Shown here piece by piece: positions 8,572-17,076 of a DNA stretch of 64,000 bases (position 1 is the stretch's first letter; each line of letters begins with the position of its first letter). The notes beneath the pieces are model-generated. The model was not told the origin of the DNA. It made no database searches and saw nothing but the letters and a program-made list of their open reading frames with translations. The DNA lies in contig NZ_LT629793.1 of the NCBI RefSeq assembly GCF_900105735.1, positions 1,054,001-1,118,000 on the forward strand. The letters are read 5' to 3'. The position numbers and the translations under genes were made by a program. This DNA is from Pseudomonas yamanorum. GTDB taxonomy: Bacteria; Pseudomonadota; Gammaproteobacteria; Pseudomonadales; Pseudomonadaceae.

Positions 8572-9963
8572 ATGAACCCCATTTCTTCCCAGACCCACGC
8601 CTTGTCGATCAACCCCGCCAACGGTGAAACGGTCGCCAGCTACCCGTACGAAACCGAGGCGCAGTTGGACGCCGCCCTCACCCGCTCGATCAACGCCTTC
8701 CGCAACGGCCGCACTACCCCCGTCGCCCAGCGCGCCGAGTTGCTGCTGGCCCTGGCGAGCACCCTGCGGGACCAGGCCGAAGAGATGGCTCAGATGATCA
8801 CCCTGGAAATGGGCAAACCCATCGCCCAGGCCCGTGGCGAAATCGAGAAATGCGCCCAGTTGGCCGAGTGGTACGCCGCCCACGGCCCGGCCATGCTCGC
8901 CCCGGAAGCCACCCTGGTGGACAACGGCACCGCGCAAATCGAATACCGCCCGCTGGGCCCGATCCTCGCCGTGATGCCGTGGAACTTCCCGGTGTGGCAA
9001 GTGCTGCGCGGCGCCGTGCCGACCATGCTCAGCGGCAACACCTACGTGCTCAAACACGCGCCTAACGTGATGGGCAGCGCTTACCTGATGAAGCAAGCCT
9101 TCCAGCGCGCCGGCTTCGCCGATGGCCTGTTCGAAGTGATCAACGTCACCCAGGACGGTGTGTCCAAAGCCATCGCCGACCCACGTATCGCCGCCGTCAC
9201 CCTCACCGGCAGCGTGCGTGCCGGCATGGCCATCGGTTCCCAGGCCGGTGCCGCGCTGAAGAAATGCGTACTGGAGCTGGGCGGCTCCGACCCGTTTATC
9301 GTACTCAACGACGCCAACCTCGACGAAGCGGTGCAAGCCGCCCTGATCGGCCGCTTCCAGAACTCCGGCCAGGTGTGCGCCGCTGCCAAGCGCCTGATCA
9401 TCGAGGCAGGCGTGGTGGAAGCCTTCACCGCCAAATTCCTCGAAGCCAGCCGCAACCTGGTGATGGGCGACCCGACCGCCAGCGAAACCTACATCGGCCC
9501 GATGGCTCGCTTCGACCTGCGGGACGAACTCGACGGCCAGGTCCAGGCCACTCTGGCCGAAGGCGCCACCTTGCTGCTGGGCGGCCATAAAGTCGAAGGC
9601 GCAGGCAACTTCTACGCACCCACCGTGCTGGCCAACGTCACCGACCAGATGACCTCGTTCAAACAGGAACTGTTCGGGCCGGTCGCCTCCATCATCACCG
9701 CACGCGATGCCGACCACGCCGTGGCCCTGGCCAACGACAGTGAATTCGGCCTGACCGCCAGCGTGTTCACCACCGACCCGGAAAAGGCGCGCCACATCGC
9801 CAACCAGCTGGAAACCGGCGGGATCTTTATCAACGCCTACAGCGTGTCCGACCCTCGGGTCTCGTTTGGGGGTGTGAAGAAGAGTGGATTCGGGCGGGAG
9901 TTGTCGCACTTTGGTGTGCGGGAATTCTGCAATGCGCAGACCGTTTGGCTGAACCGCCGCTAA
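8572..9963 (+). CDS. sad: NAD(P)-dependent succinate-semialdehyde dehydrogenase, Sad/YneI type
   Basis: Oxidises succinate semialdehyde (and related short aldehydes) to the acid, which joins GABA, putrescine or arginine breakdown to the TCA cycle. ATG 8572, behind CAGGACGG, gives 463 residues like E. coli Sad (462). Long stretches match the Sad family, for example ITLEMGKPIAQARGEI, IEYRPLGPILAVMPWNFPVW, TGSVRAG and GFGRELSHFGVREFCN. The catalytic cysteine is in NSGQVCAAAKR and the general-base glutamate in LELGGSDP. The frame extending upstream to 8482 overlaps the divergent promoter and is not used. It appears monocistronic. Confidence 0.94.
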   Translation: MNPISSQTHALSINPANGETVASYPYETEAQLDAALTRSINAFRNGRTTPVAQRAELLLALASTLRDQAEEMAQMITLEMGKPIAQARGEIEKCAQLAEWYAAHGPAMLAPEATLVDNGTAQIEYRPLGPILAVMPWNFPVWQVLRGAVPTMLSGNTYVLKHAPNVMGSAYLMKQAFQRAGFADGLFEVINVTQDGVSKAIADPRIAAVTLTGSVRAGMAIGSQAGAALKKCVLELGGSDPFIVLNDANLDEAVQAALIGRFQNSGQVCAAAKRLIIEAGVVEAFTAKFLEASRNLVMGDPTASETYIGPMARFDLRDELDGQVQATLAEGATLLLGGHKVEGAGNFYAPTVLANVTDQMTSFKQELFGPVASIITARDADHAVALANDSEFGLTASVFTTDPEKARHIANQLETGGIFINAYSVSDPRVSFGGVKKSGFGRELSHFGVREFCNAQTVWLNRR

Positions 9964-9997
9964 GGCAAGCACTGCAAACGATGGCCCGTACAGCGGG

Positions 9998-10636
9998 TCA
10001 TCGTGCTGTCTGGTTAAGCACCGTCACATACGCTCCGAACATATCCGCCATCGCGTCCGCGTAGGCAGTAATTTGCGCCTCGGTGCGCGGGCTTCCCGAG
10101 AATTCCTTGCCCACCGAACTGAAGGTGGTGACGATCAAGTCGCACGCCAGGTCGCGGGTCGTCTCAGGCACCTGCGGCAGCAGTTCCAGCATGAACGTCT
10201 GGAAGACCTGTTGCCCTCCCGCCCGAACCTCATGGGCTTCGGGCGCATCTCGATAAAGCGGTGCCGCGTCGCTCAAGGCGACCCGCATCTGCGCCTCCTC
10301 ACACTCCGAACGAATAAACGCATGCACCAACGCCCGCAGCCGCTCAAGGGGCGGCTGGCTTACGTCTTCCAGAATCCGGCTGAGCATTTGCGAGGTTTGC
10401 TGCCATTCATCGGTCTGCAACCGGAACAGGATCGCCGCCTTGTTAGGGAAGTATTGGTACACCGAGCCCACACTCACGCCCGCCTTCTCCGCAACCCGAG
10501 CGGTGGTGAAACGGCTGGCACCTTCCTTGGCCAAAACCTGAATAGCCGCTTCGAGAATGGCCGACACCAACTCGGTGGATCGCGCCTGTTTGGGCTCTTT
10601 GCGTGAGGAAATCTGCGAGGTCTGGCGGTCGGTCAT
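9998..10636 (-). CDS. TetR-family repressor
   Basis: A 212-residue TetR protein. The helix-turn-helix at about residues 42-63 reads TTARVAEKAGVSVGSVYQYF, the family signature. The remainder is an alpha-helical ligand domain with conserved FSSVGKEFSG near the end. It is divergent from an O-methyltransferase gene, and two direct copies of an 18-base near-palindrome lie between them, so it likely represses both. The ligand is unknown. Confidence 0.92.
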   Translation of the reverse strand: MTDRQTSQISSRKEPKQARSTELVSAILEAAIQVLAKEGASRFTTARVAEKAGVSVGSVYQYFPNKAAILFRLQTDEWQQTSQMLSRILEDVSQPPLERLRALVHAFIRSECEEAQMRVALSDAAPLYRDAPEAHEVRAGGQQVFQTFMLELLPQVPETTRDLACDLIVTTFSSVGKEFSGSPRTEAQITAYADAMADMFGAYVTVLNQTAR

Positions 10637-10673
10637 GGGGCGTGCCTGCTGCGGTTTGAATGCGAATAGCGAA

Positions 10674-10691
10674 TGTGACGAATTGTTCGCA
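10674..10691. promoter_or_regulatory. Putative TetR operator, site 1
   Basis: TGTGACGAATTGTTCGCA matches site 2 (TGCGACGAATCATTCGCA) at 15 of 18 positions. It lies 38 bases upstream of the TetR start codon. A further half-site, TGCGAATAGCGA, is nearby at 10661. Confidence 0.65.
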
Positions 10692-10700
10692 TACTTTAAA

Positions 10701-10718
10701 TGCGACGAATCATTCGCA
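10701..10718. promoter_or_regulatory. Putative TetR operator, site 2
   Basis: TGCGACGAATCATTCGCA has symmetrical outer halves TGCGA/TCGCA. It starts 27 bases after site 1, that is two to three helical turns, and 48 bases before the methyltransferase ATG. The open frame starting at 10700 runs through this site and is not taken as coding. Confidence 0.68.
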
Positions 10719-10765
10719 TACTAGCCCGGTGCCTCACGGCGCTCAACCTGCAACAGGACCTCCCC

Positions 10766-11422
10766 ATGAATACGCTTACCTCGGCCCCAATGGCGGCTCT
10801 GATTGAACGCTTGTACACACAAGCCGATGCCGTCACGAGCCCCGTCCTCAACAACGTGACGCCTGAAGAGCGTGATCGCCTGATGCGCAGCAAAACCGAC
10901 TACCTGGAACTCTACGGGATGCTGAAAGACCTGTGGCTACCGGTCTCCCGCGACACCGGCACCCTGCTCTACATGCTGGCCCGCAGCACCAAAGCCCGGG
11001 CCATTGTCGAGTTCGGCACCTCGTTCGGCCTGTCCACCCTGCACCTGGCGGCCGCCCTGCGGGACAACGGCGGCGGCGCGCTGATCAGCAGCGAGTTCGA
11101 GCCCACGAAGATCGCCCTGGCGCGGCAACACCTGGAACAAGGCGGCGTAAGCGACCTCGTGGAGATCCGCCAAGGTGATGCCCTGGTCACACTGGCCAGC
11201 GGCCTGCCCGACAGCGTCGACCTGCTGCTGCTCGACGGCGCCAAAGCCTTGTATGGCGATGTACTGAACCTGGTGGAAAGCCGTCTCAAGCCCGGCGCGT
11301 TGATCATCGCCGACAACACCAACTACTGCCCCGACTACCTGGCCCGGGTGCGCTCGCCGGCAAACGGCTACCTGTCGGTGCCGATCGGTGACGACGTCGA
11401 GCTGTCAGTTCGCCTCGGCTAA
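10766..11422 (+). CDS. SAM-dependent O-methyltransferase (class I, family 3-like)
   Basis: A 218-residue soluble methyltransferase. The SAM-binding glycine-rich loop is VEFGTSFGLSTLHLAAAL (about residues 75-92), the acidic ribose-binding segment is SSEFEPTKI, and the metal/substrate strand is LLLLDGAKALY followed by IADNTNY. The start at 10766 follows AGGACC and leaves the operator region untranslated. The divergent TetR gene suggests induction by a small molecule, so a role in modifying a toxic or secreted phenolic compound is possible but not shown. Confidence 0.88.
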   Translation: MNTLTSAPMAALIERLYTQADAVTSPVLNNVTPEERDRLMRSKTDYLELYGMLKDLWLPVSRDTGTLLYMLARSTKARAIVEFGTSFGLSTLHLAAALRDNGGGALISSEFEPTKIALARQHLEQGGVSDLVEIRQGDALVTLASGLPDSVDLLLLDGAKALYGDVLNLVESRLKPGALIIADNTNYCPDYLARVRSPANGYLSVPIGDDVELSVRLG

Positions 11423-11520
11423 TACCCCTCATTGGAGGATTCGAGACGCCAGTGGAAGGGTGCGCGGTTTATACTCGGCACCCTCGCCTTTAACCCACGG
11501 CCTACGAACCGAGATACCCG

Positions 11521-12732
11521 ATGAGCCTTTCCCTCTCTACAACCCCTGCGCGCAAGCCGCTCGCGCCCCTGCTGGCGTTTGTCATTCTGCTGTTCGGCGC
11601 CATCTTCCTGCAAAACAGCGTCGGCTCGCGCCAAGTGCTGTTGCTGGTGGTCGGCGCCGCACTGGGCCTGACGCTGTACCACGCCGCTTTCGGCTTCACC
11701 TCGGCCTGGCGGGTGTTCATCACCGACCGACGTGGCGCGGGCTTGCGTGCACAGATGGTGATGCTGGCGATTGCCGTGCTGCTGTTCTTCCCCGCGCTGG
11801 GAGCCGGCACCTTGTTCGGCCAACCCGTGGTCGGGCTGGTGGCGCCGGCCGGGGTGTCGGTGGTGTTCGGGGCATTCATCTTCGGCATCGGCATGCAGCT
11901 GGGCGGCGGCTGTGCGTCCGGCACCCTGTTCACCGTGGGCGGCGGTAATGCGCGCATGCTGGTGACCTTGTTCTTCTTTATCTGCGGTTCGTTGATCGCG
12001 ACTCACCACGTCGACTGGTGGTTCTCGCTGCCTTCGTTCCCGGCGGTTTCCATCGTCAAAAGCTTCGGCGTGGTGCCGGCCTTGCTGCTGAGCCTGGCGG
12101 TGTTCGGGATCATCGCGGCAGTCACCGTGCGCCTGGAAAAAGGCCGTCACGGGCAGCTCGAAGCCGGCGTCACCAGCGAACACCAGGGCCTGCGCCGCTT
12201 CCTGCGCGGGCCGTGGCCATTGGTGTGGGGCGCAATTGGCTTGGCCCTGCTCAACTACGCCACCCTGGCACTGGCCGGGCGGCCGTGGGGCATCACTTCC
12301 GCGTTCGCGCTGTGGGGCGCCAAGGTCGCCAGCGGGTTGGGCGTGGACGTGGGTAGCTGGGTGTTCTGGCAAATGCCGGGCAACGCCAAGGCCCTGGCAG
12401 CGCCGGTATGGGAAGACATTACCAGCGTGATGGACATCGGCATCATCCTTGGTGCGCTGTTGGCTGCGGGATTGGCCGGGCGCTTTGCCCCAAGCCTGAA
12501 GATTCCGGCACGCTCGCTGTTCGCCGCGGTGATCGGTGGGTTGCTGCTGGGTTACGGCTCGCGACTGGCGTACGGCTGCAATATCGGCGCGTACTTCAGC
12601 GGGATTGCGTCGGGTAGCCTGCATGGCTGGGTGTGGTTGGTGGCGGCGTTTATCGGCAACAGCGTGGGCGTGCGGTTGCGGCCGTTCTTCTTTGCAGGTG
12701 AGCGCCCGCAAGTGGCATTGAGCGGTTGCTGA
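11521..12732 (+). CDS. YeeE/YedE (TsuA-like) family sulfur-compound transporter
   Basis: A 403-residue membrane protein with about ten hydrophobic helices arranged as two similar halves. It carries the family's paired cysteine signatures: GGGCASGTLF near residues 126-135 and YGCNIGAYFSGIASGSLHGW near 350-370. In TsuA such cysteines relay thiosulfate through the membrane, so uptake of thiosulfate or a related sulfur species is the likely role. No sulfur-metabolism gene neighbours it (a TusA-like partner is absent). The ATG is preceded by CCGAGATACCCG, a modest ribosome site. Confidence 0.9.
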   Translation: MSLSLSTTPARKPLAPLLAFVILLFGAIFLQNSVGSRQVLLLVVGAALGLTLYHAAFGFTSAWRVFITDRRGAGLRAQMVMLAIAVLLFFPALGAGTLFGQPVVGLVAPAGVSVVFGAFIFGIGMQLGGGCASGTLFTVGGGNARMLVTLFFFICGSLIATHHVDWWFSLPSFPAVSIVKSFGVVPALLLSLAVFGIIAAVTVRLEKGRHGQLEAGVTSEHQGLRRFLRGPWPLVWGAIGLALLNYATLALAGRPWGITSAFALWGAKVASGLGVDVGSWVFWQMPGNAKALAAPVWEDITSVMDIGIILGALLAAGLAGRFAPSLKIPARSLFAAVIGGLLLGYGSRLAYGCNIGAYFSGIASGSLHGWVWLVAAFIGNSVGVRLRPFFFAGERPQVALSGC

Positions 12733-12736
12733 CTGA

Positions 12737-12841
12737 TCGTTCCCACGCTCCGCGTGGGAATGCCGCCGGGGACGCTCTGCGTCCCGCTGTTGGTGACGCG
12801 GAGCGTCACGGGATGCATTCCCACGCGGAGCGTGGGAACGA
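12737..12841. repeat. Inverted repeat of the TCGTTCCCACGC type
   Basis: The outer arms TCGTTCCCACGCTCCGCGTG and CACGCGGAGCGTGGGAACGA enclose GACGCTCTGCGTC and GTGACGCGGAGCGTCAC sub-hairpins. A related element is at 43444-43578. It separates the convergent transporter and cytochrome genes and could terminate both. Confidence 0.88.
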
Positions 12842-12847
12842 GCAGCA

Positions 12848-13231
12848 TCATCGGCTTTTTGAAATCACACCACTCATGTACTGATTCAAGTCGCGGAAGT
12901 CCTGAACTTTCCAGGTGAACGGCGACAGCTTCACACCGTTCTCCCGCAACGTTCTGGGAATCAGGTCGCCATTTGGACGAAGAATGACGGACGACACGAT
13001 AACGCCCGGATAATCACTCAAGCGTTTTTTGAAAGTAGTCGTTGTCAGGTCAGGCGTAGGCGGATTGCTTTTATTCGCCAAGGGCCCCGTGCCTTTGATA
13101 TCCGCACCGTGGCACATGGCGCATCGCTGCAGATAAATGTTTTTCCCGTTAACGTTGTCCGCAAAGGACAGTGACGTTTGAACCAGCGATAAAATCCCCA
13201 GCGACGCGATGAATGTTTTTCTTATGCTCAT
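12848..13231 (-). CDS. Small periplasmic c-type cytochrome
   Basis: A 127-residue protein with a Sec signal peptide (MSIRKTFIASLGILSLVQTS, cleavage probably after SFA) and one haem-binding CAMCH motif near residue 37. The downstream part is shorter than in classical class I cytochromes, with candidate sixth ligand methionine in LNQYMSG near the end. It follows the esterase gene on the same strand with a 33-base gap. The electron-transfer partner is unknown. Confidence 0.85.
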   Translation of the reverse strand: MSIRKTFIASLGILSLVQTSLSFADNVNGKNIYLQRCAMCHGADIKGTGPLANKSNPPTPDLTTTTFKKRLSDYPGVIVSSVILRPNGDLIPRTLRENGVKLSPFTWKVQDFRDLNQYMSGVISKSR

Positions 13232-13264
13232 CTTTCCATGTGGCCTTGTTGTAAAAATCCGATA

Positions 13265-14212
13265 TCAACTAACCGAGCGTAAACGACCCGTGATCCACTC
13301 ACGGCTGTAAGCCAGCACCCTGCCCGACATCGCCGTCGGAAAATGAATAAACCCATGAGCCGCCTGCGGTAACAGATACACCTCAGACCCCGCCCATCGC
13401 TCCGCCATCTGCAGCGTGTCGTCCAGCAGCGGGTCCAGATCCCCCACAAACATCAGTGCCGGCGGCAGCCCCGCAAGGTCGCCATACAACGGTGACAACG
13501 ACGGCTGCCGACGCTGCTCATCACTTAAGCCCGGCGTCAGCAAGCGCAGCGCTTCTACCATGCCCGGCCCGTCCAGCAACAGCGTTTCCCGCCCCGCCGT
13601 GCGCACACTCGGTGTGCCGGTCAAATCGTAGACGCCGTAATACAGCACCGTCCCGCTCACCCGCGCCAGCAACTCGGGCCATTGCTTCAGCGCCAGCAAC
13701 GTCGCCGCTGCCAGATGCCCACCGGCAGACTCGCCGACGACGATCACCGGCAGGCCAGCAAACTCCTCACAGTCCGCGAGCAACCAGCGCGCCGCAGCCA
13801 AGCAGTCTTCCAGAATCCCTTCCACCGGCGTGTTCACCGCCAGTCGATAATCCACCGACACCACCGCCACGTCGCACGCGTTGACCATGGCCACGTTGAG
13901 GTCGTCATTCATCTGTGCATTGCCGATCACCCAGCCGCCGCCATGGATATCCAGCACCACGCCCTTGGCCTTGCCCTTCGGCCGGATGATGCGCACCGGC
14001 ACAGAGCCCACCCGCCGGCTTTCTGCCTGAAGGCCATGCTTGAGCAACTTGTTGCCGGCCACCATCTGGCCGGAGCGCAACAGCGCCTGGATCACCCGGG
14101 GCGTCACGCGGTTGCGGATGCGAAAACGCGGTAACCACGCGAGCCTTTGGTTGAAGCGCTGCATTTGCGCCAGTTCATGTTCTTCAGCAGGCCACAGCGT
14201 ATGAGTTCCCAA
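13265..14212 (-). CDS. Alpha/beta hydrolase, hormone-sensitive-lipase (GDXG) family esterase
   Basis: A 315-residue esterase/lipase. The oxyanion-hole motif HGGG is at residues 90-93, the nucleophile serine is S162 in GESAGGHLAA, the acid is D260 in GDLDPLLDD, and the histidine is H286 in AAHGFIHFP. No signal peptide is seen, so it should be cytoplasmic. It probably hydrolyses short acyl esters. It sits upstream of the cytochrome gene with a 33-base gap, though no functional link is obvious. Confidence 0.92.
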   Translation of the reverse strand: MGTHTLWPAEEHELAQMQRFNQRLAWLPRFRIRNRVTPRVIQALLRSGQMVAGNKLLKHGLQAESRRVGSVPVRIIRPKGKAKGVVLDIHGGGWVIGNAQMNDDLNVAMVNACDVAVVSVDYRLAVNTPVEGILEDCLAAARWLLADCEEFAGLPVIVVGESAGGHLAAATLLALKQWPELLARVSGTVLYYGVYDLTGTPSVRTAGRETLLLDGPGMVEALRLLTPGLSDEQRRQPSLSPLYGDLAGLPPALMFVGDLDPLLDDTLQMAERWAGSEVYLLPQAAHGFIHFPTAMSGRVLAYSREWITGRLRSVS

Positions 14213-14310
14213 TCTGTATTTCCTCTATCTCTAAACGAGATGTTCACCTTGGCCAGTGTGCGTGGGCATCATGGCAATGATGTTTCCGCCCTCTGCCCAC
14301 GCCGCCAGGC

Positions 14311-14754
14311 TCAGCGGTTATTGCGCAGGATGGAGAAATTCAACGCAGCCGCAACGCTTAGCCACACCAGGTACGGGAACAGGATCAGCCCGGTGATCAA
14401 ATCCAGCCGCACCGTCAGCAACACCATGGCGGCGACCACCAGCCACAGCAGCGTGATGATCACCATCCCGGCGAAAATCCGGTGGGCGCCGAAGAACACC
14501 GGCGTCCACAGGGTGTTGAGTGCGATCTGCGCAGCCCATAGAGCCAGCACGATTTCGCTGCCGGGGATCAGGGCCAGGCGGTAGCCGGCCCAAGCCAGCA
14601 GCAGGTAGATGATGGTCCAGGCGACCGGGAACAGCCAGTTGGGAGGCGTGAAGCTGGGTTTGACCAGGGTGGCGTACCAGTCGCCCGGTTTGAAGATAAT
14701 GCCGGTGCTCGCCGCAGCACCGCAGGCCAGAAGAAAAATAAACAACGTCACCAT
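14311..14754 (-). CDS. TspO/MBR family tryptophan-rich sensory protein
   Basis: A 147-residue, five-helix membrane protein that binds porphyrins and related ligands. Family marks are the N-terminal PGDWYATLVKPSFTPPNWLF (the conserved KPSFxPPxWxFxxVW loop), WTIIYLLLAWAGYRL, the ALNTLWTPVFFGAHR helix and the C-terminal PYLVWLSVAAALNFSILRNN. Bacterial TspO proteins influence tetrapyrrole and oxidative-stress responses. It is transcribed alone, behind a 94-base gap. Confidence 0.93.
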   Translation of the reverse strand: MVTLFIFLLACGAAASTGIIFKPGDWYATLVKPSFTPPNWLFPVAWTIIYLLLAWAGYRLALIPGSEIVLALWAAQIALNTLWTPVFFGAHRIFAGMVIITLLWLVVAAMVLLTVRLDLITGLILFPYLVWLSVAAALNFSILRNNR

Positions 14755-14848
14755 AATCGGTCCTTAGCTGAGAGCAGCTGCCTGGAGATGAAAGCCTTGA
14801 CGGCGGTTTCAGGGTTGGACGCCAGGCAGCGGCAAAAGTCCGAAATTT

Positions 14849-15550
14849 TTACTGACTTAACCCCAAGCGCTTTTTCGCCTTGTAGCAATCATTGATCGCG
14901 ATCGCCCGCTGGTAATACTCCGCACGCTGCGCACGGTTACTGTCCCCCAGCAGCCGGTACATTTCAGCCTGATAATCCCGACTGCTGCCCCACTGCAACG
15001 CCATGCCCTGAGGCATCTCGGCCCTGCATTCAAGCTTCACCGCAGGCTGCGGAAAATATTGCTCATACGCGGGCGCGCCGGTCGCGATGGCCTTCAGCGT
15101 TGTCTGGAATTCAGGCGTGTCCGTAAATTCAAAGCAAAAGGATGAAAGCTGCAGTGCCGGTGGTGCAAAGCCTTGTAGGAAGCTGCTTTGGAACAACGGG
15201 CAGGCCTTTTCCTTGATCTCGTCGACCGGGTAGAACATCACGTAGATCATCGCGAGGCGATGCTGGGCCACCGGGTGGTCCAGCGCGGCAGCTTGTTCAA
15301 GTAGCTTGATCGCCGGCTTGAGCAACTCGCCTGCCTCCTCCACCAGCACTTGGGTACGCTTTTTCTCGTCTGCGCTGGCGGTGGGAAAGTTCGCAGGCAC
15401 CGCTTCCAGCTTGGCATCTGCTTGTTTTAGGTACGGCACAGCCTGCTGATAGAGGCTCTCGGCGTGGGGGTCGATGTGCGGGGTGTTGGCCGTGCACAGT
15501 TGCGGTAACAGGCAGCCCAGGAACAGGGCAATCCAGTGGGGGATTTTCAT
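14849..15550 (-). CDS. Secreted helical-repeat protein of unknown function
   Basis: A 233-residue protein with a Sec signal peptide (MKIPHWIALFLGCLLPQLCTA, cleavage after TA). The mature part is helical, with Sel1/TPR-like segments such as LLEQAAALDHPVAQHRLAMI and a closing stretch EMYRLLGDSNRAQRAEYYQR. Four cysteines in the mature part could form disulfides. No catalytic motif is seen. Related proteins often act in periplasmic scaffolding, but no function is claimed here. Confidence 0.75.
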   Translation of the reverse strand: MKIPHWIALFLGCLLPQLCTANTPHIDPHAESLYQQAVPYLKQADAKLEAVPANFPTASADEKKRTQVLVEEAGELLKPAIKLLEQAAALDHPVAQHRLAMIYVMFYPVDEIKEKACPLFQSSFLQGFAPPALQLSSFCFEFTDTPEFQTTLKAIATGAPAYEQYFPQPAVKLECRAEMPQGMALQWGSSRDYQAEMYRLLGDSNRAQRAEYYQRAIAINDCYKAKKRLGLSQ

Positions 15551-15681
15551 AAACAGGCTTCCGTGCGGTGGGGCGCGGCTTGCCAGGGGCTCATTCCTTT
15601 GAAAGCTGCGCAGGTTCTGTCACATTCTATGACAAGCATCTCACGGCGAAACACGCCTTTTCACCCTATCGATGATCCCTT

Positions 15682-15954
15682 ATGGAAATACAGATTTCGG
15701 AAACGTCTGACTGGCAATTGTTCGCGGCCATCGCCGAAGTGCTGGAGCACGGTTTGAAAGGCGAATGGACCGTAAAGGCCGACGGGCTGGATCAGCGCTA
15801 TTGGGATTTGTGCGTCGAAGGCCAGACCCTCACCCTGCACCTAGAGCATTATCTGGGGATCAGCCTGCTCATGCCTGGCCAGGGCGAGAGCCTGGAGGGG
15901 TTGAGTGATTTGGGGTTGAGGGCGTACCGGCTGGTGCTTCCATTTTCGGGATAA
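15682..15954 (+). CDS. Small conserved-looking hypothetical protein
   Basis: A 90-residue soluble acidic protein (MEIQISETSDWQLFAAIAEV...). The regular alternation of helix and strand (VKADGLDQRYWDLCVEGQTL TLHLEHYLGISLL split here) suggests a small alpha+beta domain such as those of immunity or DUF3630-like proteins, but the family is not certain. It starts 131 bases after the divergent secreted-protein gene. The ribosome site is weak. Confidence 0.6.
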   Translation: MEIQISETSDWQLFAAIAEVLEHGLKGEWTVKADGLDQRYWDLCVEGQTLTLHLEHYLGISLLMPGQGESLEGLSDLGLRAYRLVLPFSG

Positions 15955-16076
15955 AGGAGAATTTGCGTAGGCCGTAGCACCTTGCTCCTTTGCCTACGCT
16001 TGCGTCAGAATCCGCCGGCTTGTGCACCTGGGTGGCCATCTCTAAGGTTGCTCGGTCGCTGAAAACTCAGTGATCG

Positions 16077-16274
16077 GGTTTAGTAGCCCTGCTTTGAATA
16101 CTTACGTGCATGAACCTCATCTTCCAGACGTCCTGTCTGTGCTTGATGGTGGCTGTGCGTAGGGCGCCCTCGGGCGCGCCGGCTTTAAGTATTCACCGGT
16201 CTACTAACCTGCGCACAGCTGCCACCCTATCGTTTAGTAGCGACGAGGTGGCGGCCCGACTCAGGAATACTTAT
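16077..16274 (+). promoter_or_regulatory. Structured 5' leader of the DUF6124 gene
   Basis: Three nested pairings can be drawn: 16148-16163 (GGTGGCTGTGCGTAGG) with 16208-16226 (CCTGCGCACAGCTGCCACC), an inner GGGCGCCC/GGGCGCGCC hairpin at 16162-16180, and TAAGTATTC at 16186 plus GGTCTACTAACC at 16198 with GAATACTTA at 16096 and GGTTTAGTAGCC at 16077. The same TTTAGTAG...GAATACTTA pattern recurs at 16233-16273, overlapping the ribosome site. The middle strand could therefore pair with either copy. I remember similar leaders before other Pseudomonas DUF6124 genes, but cannot check this here. Confidence 0.6.
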
Positions 16275-16607
16275 ATGTTCAAGATAACGCCGAATCCGCC
16301 AAACAAGCCGGATCTAAAACTCCACCAGGCTGCCCAGCGCGCCATTGATCACTACCTCAATCCCGGCACCGATGCCGAGACAGTCCTAGAGACAACCGCC
16401 CTCTTCAGCGTCACCTCCGGCGTCAGCAGCGAGATCCTGATCGCCAACAGCTACGAAACCGTTTCCTCCGTCAGCGCCCTGCTGCTCGACCTGTCCGACG
16501 AACTGACCGGCAAAGACCGCGACGTGGCATTGGCCATACACCAACTGAGCGAATTGAGCGTACTGCTGATCGGCAAACTGATGGACCGCGAAACACCTCG
16601 GGCGTAG
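16275..16607 (+). CDS. DUF6124 family protein
   Basis: A 110-residue protein starting MFKITPNPPNKPD, the usual start of this Pseudomonas family. It is followed by a helical domain (HQAAQRAIDHYLNP, then LLLDLSDELTGKDRDVALAI and HQLSELSVLLIGKLMD). Function is unknown. The frame is also open upstream to an ATG at 16110, which adds 55 residues (...SDEVAARLRNTY before MFKI). I chose 16275 because AGGAATACTT lies just before it and the upstream DNA is better explained as a folded leader, but translation of the longer form cannot be excluded. Confidence 0.82.
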   Translation: MFKITPNPPNKPDLKLHQAAQRAIDHYLNPGTDAETVLETTALFSVTSGVSSEILIANSYETVSSVSALLLDLSDELTGKDRDVALAIHQLSELSVLLIGKLMDRETPRA

Positions 16608-16629
16608 AACCCAACGCGGTCCTGCAGGA

Positions 16630-16863
16630 CTAGCCCTTCAACTCACCCAACCGATTACTCGCCGCGTCGTCGTATGCCACATACAGCGACTCGGCGATTT
16701 GGCTTTTGATGGCTTTGGCGCTTTCCAGACCCAATACAAAACCTTCGGCCTTGCCGCCTGCGCGGTTCAGGTCTTCTTTGGTGTCAGCACCGGTGATGGC
16801 GTCGAGGAGCTTGATGGCCTGAGGACCTACGCCTTTTGGGAGGCTGATTTGGTCGATACTCAT
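16630..16863 (-). CDS. Small hypothetical protein, 77 aa
   Basis: Starts MSIDQISLPKGVGPQAIKLL behind GAGGCATCCCA (good spacing); the longer frame to 17022 is arginine/proline-rich and not credible. The sequence is hydrophilic and mostly helical (LNRAGGKAEGFVLGLESAKA, then IKSQIAESLYVAYDDAASNR) with no signal or membrane segment. The function is not recognised. It is convergent with the DUF6124 gene, 22 bases apart. Confidence 0.65.
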   Translation of the reverse strand: MSIDQISLPKGVGPQAIKLLDAITGADTKEDLNRAGGKAEGFVLGLESAKAIKSQIAESLYVAYDDAASNRLGELKG

Positions 16864-17076
16864 TGGGATGCCTCGGATGAGATGCGGGATGGGGTGGTGC
16901 GGGTGAACGAGGTCATGGGCGATACCTTGAGATTGAGGTCGGTAGCGCGTGGAACCACTGCCGGGGGGCCATGGTAGACCGGTATGGGAATTAAAGGGCC
17001 GGTTTCGGCCATATGCGGTCATTCACTACAACGCCCATGATCGATACTGGAGGCAACAACCTCTCGCGCCAAAGCT

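Noticed and set aside
8395..9972. 525-codon frame antisense to the Sad gene
   Set aside because: Composition (Gly/His/Val-rich, no domain) is that of a shadow frame; the plus-strand gene is certain.
12552..12851. Frame antisense through the repeat at 12737
   Set aside because: It runs through the palindrome and the end of the transporter gene; no coding signal.
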